From: Aspergillus flavus | Lineage: Eukaryota; Ascomycota; Eurotiomycetes; Eurotiales; Aspergillaceae | DNA length: 64,000 nt | Assembly (NCBI RefSeq): GCF_009017415.1 | Contig: NC_092407.1 | Coordinates: 1,364,001-1,428,000, forward strand | Direction: 5' to 3' | Shown here: piece after piece, positions 12,714 through 23,943 of the stretch | Layout of the letters: each line of letters opens with the position of its first letter | How positions within the stretch are numbered: the first letter of the stretch is position 1 | Notes under the pieces: model-generated | Seen by the model: only the letters and a program-made list of their open reading frames with translations | The model's database searches: none | Told to the model about the DNA's origin: nothing | Position numbers and translations under genes: made by a program

Positions 12714-15700
12714 GTTCTTATCTCAGTCCACAAAAAGCAGAAAGAAAGAAAAAATCCATGATCGGAGCTAGCATATCCATTCTTTTCTTCAAGGGCCGGA
12801 TGGCCCATTCTGGTTCTTGATGCGTGTAGCCGGACCTACAACAGTTGATGACCTTCATGTACATTTCCTTTGTGATAAGTTTTTGCTTATACTCTTCTTA
12901 CATCCGATATCTAGCGGTCTGCCGTTCTCCAAATATTTCTTTTTCGCCTCATTTCCTTTGTTATGCATTTAGTACTGATCCGATCTTTGTCATTGTTGTG
13001 TCATGTGGTCCATTTCAGCACTATTTCCTTTGTTTGACCTTGTGAATTGCATAAGCCTTGGATGTTTGGGTCGACTGGGCTTGTTTCATACAATGCATGG
13101 CGCGCTGCGCGTCACCTTCGAAGATATATTAATGGTCTTGAGCATTGGATTCAGCGTCATAGACGGCGTTTTGTTTTGGAGTCGGGGGCATCACCAAGGT
13201 TGCTACATCATTCATTGCATATTCAAAAGGAGCATTGTAACTTCTTTAGTCTTTCTTTCCTGCCTGTTTTTTTTTATTTTGAGGGCCTTTTTCATATACT
13301 AGCTCTGTGTCATATAGATAGCTCATACAAATTGTGGATATGTGTGTACCATTGGAGTTGAAAGAGGGGGCAAATTACAAGACATAATTGATTCAGCTTT
13401 TCTCATAACTATCCTTTTCCATCTTTGTCAGTGCGAATATGTAGTCTCTGAGATTTTGGCATTTGCTATTGATAACCAATGCAGAACCCTTGAGATAAAC
13501 TAATGGCGACAGGAAGGTTAATTCAACGACCTCGGATGACGGGCTTCCAGATACAGTTAGGGTTATCCAACGTTGCACTGGCCGAGGTTCACGTCAACCA
13601 CGCGACGATCTACAGTCTCCACGACCATCGTCTGCACATCCGATGTTACATGCTGGCAGTGGGGCGTCTTGGAAAAAAGAAAAGAAAAGAAAACCCCCAC
13701 TATGCCTACCTCTTAAAAAATCTTGAGGCTCTTTTGCGTTAATCCAAAAGATAAGTAGACAAGTGGAGCCCTAGGGAACAAAGACCATGTCTCGGTTCAA
13801 CAATATATAAATGAAAACATCATGTCCCAAGTTCAGCGGAGTCATAATTTCCCAAATCCAGTTATTTTAGCTCAATTCTTTGATAAACAACAAATATACA
13901 GTACTACCCCGGTTATTCAAACAATAGACAAACAAACCACAAACAGTCTACATCCTTCTCAACTTCAACCCTATCTAGCATTATCCACCTTTGTCACCTT
14001 CCAGTTCACCCGTTCTAGCCTCTAAGAGCATTTTGAAAAACGTTCCCCACTCAAACATACACCCGATTTATCTATTTACTCACTAAAACCTAGACATCCA
14101 TCTTCACTCCGAAACTACGAATCCACTTGTATATTTCCCAAACCTCATCGGCTACCTCACTATCTCCCGGACCCATCCGTCGACTAATTGAAAATAGCCC
14201 AATATGCCACGAGAAGCTTTCCCCCGGTGATATAACCATACCAGAAGGTTCTTCTTGGGATGAGATGCGCCTTTTGGTGGGGCTTGGTTTGGACTTTTTT
14301 TTATGTCGGGGTGGTGAGATTGTGGTGGTATACGTGGTATGTGTGGTATGCGACTGGATTCTATGGAACGAAAGAAGGCGAGAAAGTGATGGTGGAGAAG
14401 CTATTTTGAAGGTTGAGCGGCGGATTAAGAAATCGAGGGTTATGAAGTGATGCGCTATTGATATTCTGCCGTGGTTTGCTAGTAAGTAAGAGGGGGGTGG
14501 CCCTTGGGGCAAGTGGGTTCAAGGGTGGCGGCTACGAGGTGAGAACTTGAGGGTACATAAGAACTGAGACGGTTAGCGATGGGATTGGGGAGGATTAGAA
14601 AGAATCTGAGCTGAAGATAACAGCGTGGAGGGCTCTTAGGGAGGTGTTTATTTCTTATCCGTATTTGCGGTTGGCTGGTAGCTTTGATGAGCATGCTGGA
14701 AAGGAAACGGAACGGGTTGCGAAGAGGGATGAATGTTGGATGGCACTCTAGTAGAGGTAGTTCGGTGACGACTTCGAGAGTCGGGAGGTGGGAAGACAAA
14801 ATGACGCATGCGTCCTGTCACTTCGATGGGAAACGAAGATTACTTTGCAAGCTCTACACATTCGGAGTTCGTTCATTCTGGAGTACTGCTATGGCCGAAA
14901 GTTTCCTATCATGTCGGGCTCAACTGCAACCTTAAAGATCTTCCTGAAAAAGAGATACAACCCTCCAGAATATGTATACTTATATCAATGCTCGAGTTGG
15001 AATATTAAAGTGCGTATATTACTCTAACTGGCCATGTGACTATTATGATGATGCTATGCACCCTGCCAGCTAGAATGTGTGTCGTAAATGTGAGTATATG
15101 GAACCCCTGTAAGTACTCCACAGTGTCAGATCGATTTATAACCATGCTCAACCCCGGAGTCCTAGATGCGTTTGTAATGGAAACACGCATGTCGACAGGG
15201 ATGTGCTATATATTGCTTGACAATATCAAAGCTCAGATGATGGGTGATGAGAGTTTCATAAAATTCCCTTATGTTGCTGGACCACTAACAGAATTACTAA
15301 CCTCGCCCTAAGCACAGTCCTCCTGCATAGACCAGAATGTCATTCACTCAGTCGCCTTGAAGAAATGTGGAGCTCACTAAAACACTGACCACTGTTGATG
15401 CTCTACTACATCAACCAGGTAGAACATCTGAACCAAGGTCCCAGGTTGTTCCCTCAACAGACTGCCCTTGGAAGAGAGGCGTAAAGCAGATCCATGAAGA
15501 AGCTGGGATAATCATTCGAACAATCCTCACCAGACAGATGAGCCATACCTCGAACGGAGGTATGTACATCGACTCCTGTCACTAATGCCGCCAAAGAGGG
15601 AAAACTTGTGCAGACCTAATGACTCTAAGAATCTATAACTCTGTCATACCTTTAGAACACGACCTGTGACTACCCTTGTACTTGTGCCTCTAAAAGATGG

Positions 15701-16134
15701 CAGATCCTCTCTCCCAAGAGCTCAAACGCGGTACTCTTCTGTCCCCGCGCAGACGAACGGGAGGCTGTTATTACTTTGTTCCTGAATGTTATTTCATTAT
15801 AGCAAAGATAGTATGTTTAATTTTGCACTGGTCTTTGTGACATCTGTCAACCGTTGGCTAATCGTTGTTGTGTCAGATTTACATGACAATATTACGTACT
15901 ATAAAGTGAGAAACAGTAGTTTCAGTTTATCGGCCAAATGACTAGGCTGAATTTTTAACCGTTTCTGGATTCCCCGCATATGTATAAGACTATAGAAAGA
16001 CTGGGTGGGAAACGGTATGACCAAGTTGTAGATTCAACAAAACTTTGTCCAACATCAACAAGAAAATACAGCGTTGCCAGAAAGAGTCTACATCCCAAAC
16101 TATACTTGTCCTTGATACAGCGGTCTTCGAAAAT
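12714..16134. other. 3.4-kb stretch without a supportable gene
   Basis: Only short overlapping reading frames are present, none with an ATG start plus a recognisable domain. The longest candidates (14090-14512 minus and 14127-14450 plus) overlap each other and start at non-ATG codons. The first part should hold the 3' UTR of the transcription factor; the end should hold the promoter of the hydroxyacid dehydrogenase. Confidence 0.6.
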
Positions 16135-16140
16135 ATGATT

Positions 16141-17199
16141 ATGCCAGGACCGCGACCATTCATCCTATTCTTCAATCCAGTCAGACATGCAGTACCGTTC
16201 TATCACCAGTTACAAAAGGTAGCACGAACAGAAGTGGTCACAAGCAAGAGTAGAGAGGAATTCTACTCCGATCTCCGAAGGAAATACAAAGATATCTCAA
16301 TCATCTACAGAACATCAGCAAGCGGTGCAGTAAGTATTTCCCTCCAACATCCACGCAATCGATTCCTCCACAAACTAATGATCAAACAGGTAGCCGGGAA
16401 CTTCGACGCAGACTTGATCCAACATCTCCCCTCGAGCTGCAAGCATATCTGCCACAACGGCGCTGGCTACGACCAGATCGACGTAAATTCATGTGCAAAA
16501 CGCGGCATCACCGTGACCTACGCACCAGACCCCGTCACCGAAGCGACAGCAGACCTTTCAATCTGGCTGATGCTAGGTGCTCTACGACAACTGAATCCAT
16601 CTCTCAGCTCTTTACGGGCTGGGAAGTTCAAAACAGGACTCGACTTCGGCCACGACCCTCAAGGTAAAATCCTCGGTATCCTCGGCATGGGCCGTATCGG
16701 ACGCGCTATTAAGAAGCGGGCCGAGCCGTTTGGTCTAATCACCAAGTACCATAATCGCAATCCTCTTTCCTCTGATCAAGCGGCTGGTGCTGAGTATGTC
16801 TCCTTCGAAAAGTTGCTCGCCGAGAGTGACATCATTAGCATTAATGTTCCGCTTAACGCGCAAACCAAAGGGCTCATTGGGGAGAAAGAAATCTCCCAGA
16901 TGAAGGACGGGGTTGTCATTGTTAATACCGCTCGTGGCGCGATTATCGATGAGGCTGCGATGGCAAAGGCGCTGGATTCGGGGAAGATCGCCTCCGTTGG
17001 CCTAGATGTGTATGAGAATGAACCACGCGTGAATGAGCGGTTGCTAGGGAATGATCGCGCATTGATGGTGCCTCATCTTGGAACTCATACTGTTGAGACG
17101 CTGGCGAAAATGGAAACGTGGGCTATGGAGAATGCAAGAAGAGCGGCGCTTGGGGAGAAGTTACTATCGCCTGTTCCGGAGCATGTTCATTTTCAATGA
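16141..17199 (+). CDS. D-isomer-specific 2-hydroxyacid dehydrogenase (glyoxylate/hydroxypyruvate reductase type)
   Basis: Exons 16141-16329 and 16390-17199 give 332 residues; an ATG two codons upstream (16135) is equally possible. The enzyme should reduce 2-keto acids such as glyoxylate or hydroxypyruvate with NAD(P)H. Visible landmarks: the Rossmann motif GILGMGRIGRAI, the NTARGAI segment with the substrate-binding Arg, the DVYENEP segment with the catalytic Glu, and PHLGTHT with the catalytic His. The 60-nt intron (GTAAGT...CAG) is a multiple of three and contains no stop, so it reads as coding unless removed. Removal joins SGA to VAGNF and restores the usual family spacing. The stop lies only 139 bp from the convergent permease stop. 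The exact substrate cannot be read from sequence. Confidence 0.9.
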   Translation: MPGPRPFILFFNPVRHAVPFYHQLQKVARTEVVTSKSREEFYSDLRRKYKDISIIYRTSASGAVSISLQHPRNRFLHKLMIKQVAGNFDADLIQHLPSSCKHICHNGAGYDQIDVNSCAKRGITVTYAPDPVTEATADLSIWLMLGALRQLNPSLSSLRAGKFKTGLDFGHDPQGKILGILGMGRIGRAIKKRAEPFGLITKYHNRNPLSSDQAAGAEYVSFEKLLAESDIISINVPLNAQTKGLIGEKEISQMKDGVVIVNTARGAIIDEAAMAKALDSGKIASVGLDVYENEPRVNERLLGNDRALMVPHLGTHTVETLAKMETWAMENARRAALGEKLLSPVPEHVHFQ

Positions 17200-17338
17200 T
17201 TCGTGATTATCGCAGAGTTGACTGGCTTTTCAGGGTAGTAGATAGATAGATGGAGTAGAATTCGTTGCGTATACATCGTTATTCGTAACATAGTTATGTG
17301 TTACGGTTTGTATGTACAGATATAATTAAAGAAACATA

Positions 17339-19352
17339 CTACAAGAACAACCACATTCCAACCTGCTTAATCCTCCCCAGGACGCTCTTGTCCTCTGGGT
17401 CCCACGAGAAGAATTTCTTCTTGCTAGACACATCTGCTTGAGGTGCATTATCGTCGTGGATATTTGATGAGCCTTCGTTTGAGTCATTCACGTCGACTCC
17501 AGTGCTGTGGATAAGATTGTACCGATCCGTGATCAGGTCCATCTCGCCGCGATGAACAAACCGTGTCCGTTTGAACAATTTCCAGGCCAGGAACATCACA
17601 ATCATGACAGGGATTTCAATGTAGTAGGAAACAAAGTCGACGCCCTTGAAGTGTGGACTGAAGCATTTCCAGCCTTGCACGAGGATGAGAACACTGTTGA
17701 GGCAGATGGCGATGATAGGCCCGACTGGGTATGTCCAGTTCTTGTAAGGGAGGAGATGTTCAAGGCCTTGGTGGCGAATAGCAGATCTGAAACGGAGAGA
17801 TGCCACTCCAATGCAGACCCATGAAATCTGGTTAGAAACTCCGACAATACTGCATTGGGTTAGTTTAGTGTTCATAAAAACATAAACATCCGTGGTTGGG
17901 ATTGACAATAGTCGACTCACTTTTGTAACCATGACCATAACTGGCCAGCTCCGATATAACTGGCGCCGAAGCATAAGCCACTGATCACAGACGTCGCCAA
18001 AACAGCAACCCAGGGGATCTGAAAGCGATTCAGATGGCCGAAAAACCGGGGTGCATATCCGTCAACGGCCAAGGAATAGAGCAGTCTGGATCCAGCAAAC
18101 AAAGCATGGTTCGCTGCAGAGATGACGCTAGTCATAAGCACAGCATTGATAAAACTGCCTGCGACGGCACTGCCAGCCTGCTGGAAGACGAGAGTGAAGG
18201 GACTGGTGGCCGTGTCTCCGTTCGACAGACCAGGATAGTTGTATGGTACGTTGAGGCCAATAATAATGATAGACACAATGTAGAATAAAATGATACGCCA
18301 GAAGACGTTGCGGACCACCTTGGGCATGTTCTTCGCTGGGTCCTTGGTTTCACCCGCCGTAACTGCAATGGACTCGGTGCCACCACTAGTTATGTCAGCA
18401 CAATCTCTGTCAAGGATTATGGATATAACATACAAGGCAAATGAAGCTGTAACGAAGACGGATGCGAAGCCACCAATACCGTCAACAAAGGGTGCATCAT
18501 CGACATAGAAATATTTGCCTCCGATATATTGGTGTTCAGTGTTGCCGCCACAGTTGACTACAATCCCGAGAATAATGAAGATCTGGACATTGTTAGCATG
18601 GTGTTCGTAGAATCAGAGGGTAATAGATATATGGAAACATACTATGATAGTTACAACCTTGAGTAGACTGAGCCAATACTCGATCTTCGATGAATCCATG
18701 ATCAGCATTTGCAGGTAGAGCCATTGACTTCAAAATGCATATAACATACCTCTCCGTAAACCTTGACGGAAAACATATTCAAAGCAATAACAACAACCAG
18801 GAATATCAGACTGATTGCCCATCCGGGGAAGTTATCCGTCCAGTATTGCAGCAGTAGTTGCAGAGCAATAACATCAGACGCAGTGGAAACCGCATCATTA
18901 AACCAGTAATTCCAAGTAAGAGCGAACCCTAACGCATCATCCACAAACCGACTGCAAGTAGTCAGCACTCATGGAACACGTACAATGTAAGGTAGAGTAA
19001 CTCACCCAGCAAAAGTGCAGAAAGATCCCGCCACAGGGATGAAAGAAGCCATCTCACCCAAAGAAAGCATGGTCACAAAGACAATACCACCGCAAATGGC
19101 GTAGGCGATAAGCATAGATGCCGGACCGCCAGTGGCCAGAGCTTTACCCGTTCCCAAGAATAAACCAGTTCCAATAGTACCACCGATAGCAATCATCTGA
19201 ACTTGACGTGCAGAAAGATTACGGGCGAGTTTATCCGCATTGACAAATGGAGTGTTGCTACCGAGGGGATCTGTTACAAATCCCGGAGCCTTCTGACCCG
19301 CATCTTCTTGAGGAGCCCTACCGGGCCCCTTCTCAATGTCATGGACCGCCAT
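17339..19352 (-). CDS. Amino-acid permease (AAT/APC family, 12 membrane segments)
   Basis: Six exons on the minus strand: 19006-19352, 18750-18951, 18643-18684, 18434-18582, 17921-18385 and 17339-17849, giving 571 residues. Introns are 54, 65, 60, 48 and 71 nt. The start is the ATG at 19352; another in-frame ATG lies at 19361. The protein begins with a short hydrophilic cytoplasmic tail. The first membrane helix contains IAIGGTIGTGLFLGTG, the family signature. FAFGGTES, reconstructed across the fourth intron, matches the conserved FxGxE region of yeast-type amino-acid permeases. The hydrophilic C-terminal tail ends MWLFL. The likely role is proton-coupled amino-acid uptake at the plasma membrane; substrate range is not deducible. 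The upstream region carries three GATA-type motifs, suggesting nitrogen control. Confidence 0.92.
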
Positions 19353-20133
19353 TATGTGCAAATGATCTGATAATGGTCCCGACGTGAATCAGTGACAGTG
19401 ACTAGAGATATCAAGGCCCTCAGCTGACCACGACCAGGGTCAGGGGATCCTGATGGAGAGAGGGTAAATAACCCGTCAAAGCCAAACAATGGCACTAACA
19501 TTGATTCCACGTTAGCATGATAAACTAACAGAGCATCTGCATAACAGCTAAAATCGACCTACCTAAACGCCGATTTATCAGCTACTCAGTGATAGCCCTA
19601 TAAAACTTCCCAATTAGGAAAGCGACCCGCAAGAACTCGACGGATTCCACGTGACGGCGAGGAAACGCGCAGAACTGCGAAGAGAAGGTGTCAAATCAGA
19701 TATTGACTCCGCGGGGGTGGAGGAGACGAAAAGCTTCTTAAAACCAGACGACCCTGATTGTGCCATGTCAGGGGAGGCAAGGCGAATGCAGGCCTTGTAA
19801 CCTCGCGAAAACTTAGCGGATGACGTGCTCAAAAAAAATTACGTACGACTTATGGATATGGCTTATTTCTTACGGTTACATCGCGGGCAGTAACTGCCGA
19901 CCACGTTTTCCTTCTGTGGCTAGTGAATCTCCACTCTTGACATCTGCAGTTCGAGATTGAGTTTTGGCTATAAATCTTGTCTTTTGATATCGAACCTTAG
20001 CCCTATCGACTATATACATAGAAAACTCTTATCATGGACATGCTTTTGATACTCCGCTAGTATAACAAATAAAAAAGACTGAAAAGGATATATCCATTGG
20101 CGATAAAAAGAGACCCACAGGGTACACATCTCA
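19353..20133. promoter_or_regulatory. Permease promoter with HGATAR (AreA-type) motifs
   Basis: The 781-bp gap between the permease start and the DBP4 stop contains TGATAA at 19368-19373, its complement TTATCA at 19575-19580, and TGATAG at 19590-19595. Fungal nitrogen regulators of the AreA/NIT2 GATA family bind HGATAR, often as closely spaced pairs such as the last two. Motif presence is seen; use is inferred. The part nearest 20133 should include the DBP4 3' UTR. Confidence 0.4.
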
Positions 20134-22524
20134 TTACCCAAGCAATCCAGTCGCCAAAGATTCCAAATCCTCCAAAGTCTGGATTTGCTCGGGAGCCTTC
20201 GCGGCCGGTTTCTTGCTCTTCTTGTACCAGGGCTCTTCTTTGCTCTCTTCGGGCTCTGCAATACGAACCTTTTGCTTCTTGCTGGGGCGAGGTGCGTCGT
20301 CCTCCCTGTCTGATGCAGAAAACTCGTCGTCCTCCTTGTATGGAGCCAGCTGCGCCACAGCTTCCTCGGCTTCCTCCTCGGCAAGCAACTCACGCTCCCG
20401 AGCCTTGCGTTTCTCTTTCTTCTCCCGCCGTTTTTGTTTGGCCACCTCCTTGTCCTCCATATCGGCCGTGCGTGTCCGCTCGGTTTCCTCTGCCAAGAAC
20501 CGGGCTTGTTGCTCCTTGGCATCTCCACGGGCCTTGAAGTCTTCTTCGTCCTCCATTTCGTACAATTCGTGCGCGTTGCCCTCGTCGTCGTAAATAAGTT
20601 TTGTTCCCTTTCCTTTGAATTTGAGCAGCTTCTTCTTCGACTTGAGTAGCTTCTCCCGACGTTTCGAATCAATGACCAATGTATCCTTGCCATCGAGTTG
20701 AACCACTTTAACACCCTTCTGCTCTAACTCCTCTTCAGAGTTACCGCCCAAGTCCTCATCTCCAGCGTCGAAGCGACGTTTAACAGACAGGAAGTCATCA
20801 TCCTCGTCAGCATCGTCGGCAGCACTTGCGGTCTTACTGGGGTCAACCAATGTGCCGTCATCGTTGATAAGTTTCGAGTAGTGGTCGGCCAAGACGTCTT
20901 GGTTGCGCCTCTCGAACATACGGTCATACTTGGTCCGGACTTGCTTCTCATCCTTTTTGCTCTTCTTCTCGCCGCCTTCATCAGAATCATCGTCACTCGA
21001 CAAGTAGGCCGTCGCCCGCGATGCGTTTTTGCGCTCTTTAGTGTCGTCTCCCTTGATGAACTTGATACGGGGAGCACCTGGAAGACCAAGACTGGAAGCA
21101 AAGTCTTCTAGCTTGAGTTCCTTAAGCTTGAAGACTTCCTTATCCTTCTGGACATAGACTGACTTAACGTAGGAGATAAACGCCTTTTGTCCCAGGTACT
21201 TAAGCTCCGGGTCTTTAAAGCACATATTTTGCAACTGGTCCCTAATACTCTGCTGCTTGTTGGCCTTGATATTGATGCGTTCAATCGGAACCTTCTTTTG
21301 CTCAAGGCGCTTCAACATTCCTGACTCCTCGCTAGGATCCAAAAACAACACTGCACGACCATCACGCTCATATCGGGCTGTCCGTCCAACTCGATGAATG
21401 TAAGTGTCGGCATCTTCAGGGCAATCCATTTGAATGACCCAGTCAACAGCGGGAAAATCTAAACCACGAGCAGTGATATCAGTTGAAAATAGGACTGCAT
21501 GTTTTGCTTGTGAGAACTTTGCTGTGATATCCAGTCGTCCACCCTGCTTCTGCCGGCCATGAAGATGCATCAAAGGGATACCAGGTTGTAAATGGCGGAA
21601 GGATTCGTAAACGAATCGCACCTGCTTTCCGGAAGACAGGAAGACAATCGTTTTGGCTTTCAAGTTACTGCGAATAAAACTCCACAGAACATCAAGTTTC
21701 TGTGATAAGGGGGTAACGACATAGTGTTGCTGAAGTGTAGATGGGGTTGCGGAAGATGCTGTTTCGTGAACAGCCACGTACTCGGGATCCTGTAAGCTCA
21801 ACCGGGCAAGATCCGACACCTTTTTCGTCTGGGTAGCACTGAAAAGTAATGTCTGCCGCTCTTTGGGTAGATGACCAACAATAGCATCCACGGTTTTCTG
21901 GAAACCCATGTCCAGGATACGATCCGCTTCGTCCAAGACCAGCATCTGCAGGTTGAACACATCGAACATAGCCGTCTGGTCCAAATGCTGTAGCATACGA
22001 CCCGGTGTGCAAACCAAGATATTCATTCTTCCCAATCTTTCCTGTTCCTCCTTCAAGCTCTTCCCACCAATAATCAAGCCGGCTGAGAATGTATGATAGC
22101 GACCGATTTTGCGAAGAACCTCGAAGATCTGAATGGCGAGTTCACGAGTCGGAGATAGGATCAGAGCTCCCAGTCCATCATGCTCAGACCATTGCTTGCG
22201 GTACAAGTTCTCGAGAACCGGGATGAGAAAAGCGAGCGTCTTGCCGCTACCGGTCTTCGCGGCACCCAATATATCCCGACCCTTCAACGCATGGCCAATC
22301 GCACGAGACTGAATATCGGTGAGGGTTTTAAAATGCGACGAAGCTAGTCCGGAAGCAGTCGGTTCAGACAGAGGGAGATCGGAAAAGGACTTGTAGGTTT
22401 CCTTGATATCGAGATCCTCAACCCGCTGAGTAAGAGTCGACAAATCATCTTGCGCGCGCTTGCGTTTCAAAGTATGAGAGGATTTCGCATTCTTGCCGCT
22501 ACGGGGACCGTTTGAAGGAGCCAT
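20134..22524 (-). CDS. dbp4: ATP-dependent RNA helicase Dbp4/Hca4 (DEAD-box, 18S rRNA maturation)
   Basis: Single 796-residue exon on the minus strand. The helicase core sits near the N-terminus: Walker A AKTGSGKT at 89-96, SPTREL, CTPGR, DEAD at 198-201, SAT at 229-231, [10 protein letters not shown] and [13 protein letters not shown]. The core is followed by a DUF4217-type region ([15 protein letters not shown], then [17 protein letters not shown]) and a long charged tail ending LATGLLG. This architecture and length match Dbp4/Hca4, which works with U14 snoRNA in the small-subunit processome in yeast; that role is established for the family, not shown here. Its start is 306 bp from the divergent J-protein gene, so the two probably share a promoter. 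Confidence 0.95.
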   Translation of the reverse strand: MAPSNGPRSGKNAKSSHTLKRKRAQDDLSTLTQRVEDLDIKETYKSFSDLPLSEPTASGLASSHFKTLTDIQSRAIGHALKGRDILGAAKTGSGKTLAFLIPVLENLYRKQWSEHDGLGALILSPTRELAIQIFEVLRKIGRYHTFSAGLIIGGKSLKEEQERLGRMNILVCTPGRMLQHLDQTAMFDVFNLQMLVLDEADRILDMGFQKTVDAIVGHLPKERQTLLFSATQTKKVSDLARLSLQDPEYVAVHETASSATPSTLQQHYVVTPLSQKLDVLWSFIRSNLKAKTIVFLSSGKQVRFVYESFRHLQPGIPLMHLHGRQKQGGRLDITAKFSQAKHAVLFSTDITARGLDFPAVDWVIQMDCPEDADTYIHRVGRTARYERDGRAVLFLDPSEESGMLKRLEQKKVPIERINIKANKQQSIRDQLQNMCFKDPELKYLGQKAFISYVKSVYVQKDKEVFKLKELKLEDFASSLGLPGAPRIKFIKGDDTKERKNASRATAYLSSDDDSDEGGEKKSKKDEKQVRTKYDRMFERRNQDVLADHYSKLINDDGTLVDPSKTASAADDADEDDDFLSVKRRFDAGDEDLGGNSEEELEQKGVKVVQLDGKDTLVIDSKRREKLLKSKKKLLKFKGKGTKLIYDDEGNAHELYEMEDEEDFKARGDAKEQQARFLAEETERTRTADMEDKEVAKQKRREKKEKRKARERELLAEEEAEEAVAQLAPYKEDDEFSASDREDDAPRPSKKQKVRIAEPEESKEEPWYKKSKKPAAKAPEQIQTLEDLESLATGLLG

Positions 22525-22830
22525 GGTAAGCTCACCTGCTAGGTCGTTGAGATTTTGGGGAATTCCGTAACGATCTTTTCGATTTTTCTGAGCGCTGTTT
22601 CGAATGCGAAAGAAATCGCGGGCGGTGTATCAGTTACTTTTTTTTCTGCCGGACACTACTTTGCTGAGTCAGCGTGCGATAAGATGAAGGCTTATCGATG
22701 GTTATGGAGACATGCGACCATCTCTATTCTCCATGCGGAGCTTTTATCAGTAGCATCCGAATCTGTTACTGCATCCCTCACCTCTTTTCAACATAGGGAT
22801 TGAGATTGGTTTATTTACACGTTAAGAAAG
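22525..22830. promoter_or_regulatory. Short divergent promoter between dbp4 and the J-protein gene
   Basis: 306 bp separate two ATG codons pointing away from each other. This is long enough for two leaders and one shared nucleosome-free region. The gene pair (ribosome biogenesis and splicing) fits co-expression. No specific factor site is claimed. Confidence 0.5.
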
Positions 22831-23589
22831 ATGTCTTCCGATGAGCAAGATGCTTTGGATGCCCTGGAAAGGGAAGCGTCCGACTTTGTCAAGGTAACGA
22901 AAGCTCCAAACAAAGTGCTCGAGATTCGTCCAAACTGACTCTAAGACAGGATGCCGAGATTGATCGCATCAGGAAGGCATTTTCACTAGACGCGTGAGCT
23001 TAGCACTGTTTATCTGTCCGTGCCGTTTTTTAGACTAATTGTGAATGTTTGGAACAGATATGCCGTTCTCGACCTCCAGCCCGGAGTTACTGAATCCGAT
23101 ATCAAAGTACAATATCGCAAAAAGTCTCTACTCATCCATCCTGATAAGACAAAGAACCCAGCTGCTCCAGACGCGTTCGATCGTCTTAAAAAGGCCCATT
23201 CTACACTAATGGAGGAGAAGTCGCGCACGTACCTCGATGAATGTATCGCAGATGCGCGACGGTTGTTAATTCGTGAACATAAGTACACATTGGATTCGCC
23301 TGAATTAAAGACAGAAGAATTCAAGAAGGAATGGCGTCAGAAGACAGTGCATGTGTTGCTAGATGAAGAGGCGCGTCGGCGAAGACAAGCCAAGGCTAAG
23401 TTACAGGAGGAAGGTCGTGAAAGGCGTAAAGAAGAGGAGGAAATTGAAGAAAGAAAACGAAAGCGTGATCAGGATAAGGCATGGGAGGACAGTCGCGATG
23501 AGCGTATCAGCAGCTGGCGAGATTGGCAGAAAGGGAAGAAGAGTGAAGGAGACAAGAAGAAGAAGAAGAAAATGAAAGTCCTTGGCTGA
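22831..23589 (+). CDS. J-domain protein, DNAJC8/Spf31-like
   Basis: Three exons, 22831-22893, 22950-22993 and 23058-23589, give 212 residues; the start codon is the first ATG after the divergent promoter. The J domain spans about residues 36-95 with the essential HPD at 63-65 (LLIHPDKTKNP), so it should stimulate an Hsp70 ATPase. After it come the DSPELK and VHVLLDEEARRRR segments and a long basic/acidic helical tail ending in a lysine run and MKVLG. This matches DNAJC8 and fission-yeast Spf31, small spliceosome-associated J proteins, in size and layout. The pathway assignment is by family resemblance. No signal peptide; likely nuclear. Confidence 0.85.
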
Positions 23590-23943
23590 TTTGCAGGATA
23601 CCATCGTTTATCATAGACCCCTCCATCACAGCGACACAGGTCGAAGACATCATAGCATTTGAAAATTTGTATTGCTGCGTCTTAATGGAAAGCATTGTCA
23701 CCAAGCTTGTAAGAATTCTACGAGCAGCTTACGATTGCCTCTGCATTTAGACTTAGACCGAGTTGGATTCGACTTACTTACCTTGTGACACCCATGACTT
23801 GGCACTGTCCCCCGCCTGAATGGACACATTGGCTTCTTCTTCTTCTGCACTTTTAGGTTGATGCATCTATTGCAGTGAGCTACTATGCTGAAAGTTTATA
23901 TAACCAAAGGATAACCAGGAGGCCTAGAATTCACCTTGTCAAA
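23590..23943. other. 354-bp tandem intergenic gap
   Basis: Holds the 3' end of the J-protein transcript and the promoter of the F-box-like gene. A short non-ATG in-frame extension (from 23875) precedes the chosen F-box start. No other feature seen. Confidence 0.5.

Noticed and set aside
14090..14512. Opposed frames of about 140 and 107 codons (minus, and plus 14127-14450)
   Set aside because: Both start at non-ATG codons, overlap each other and show no recognisable domain.
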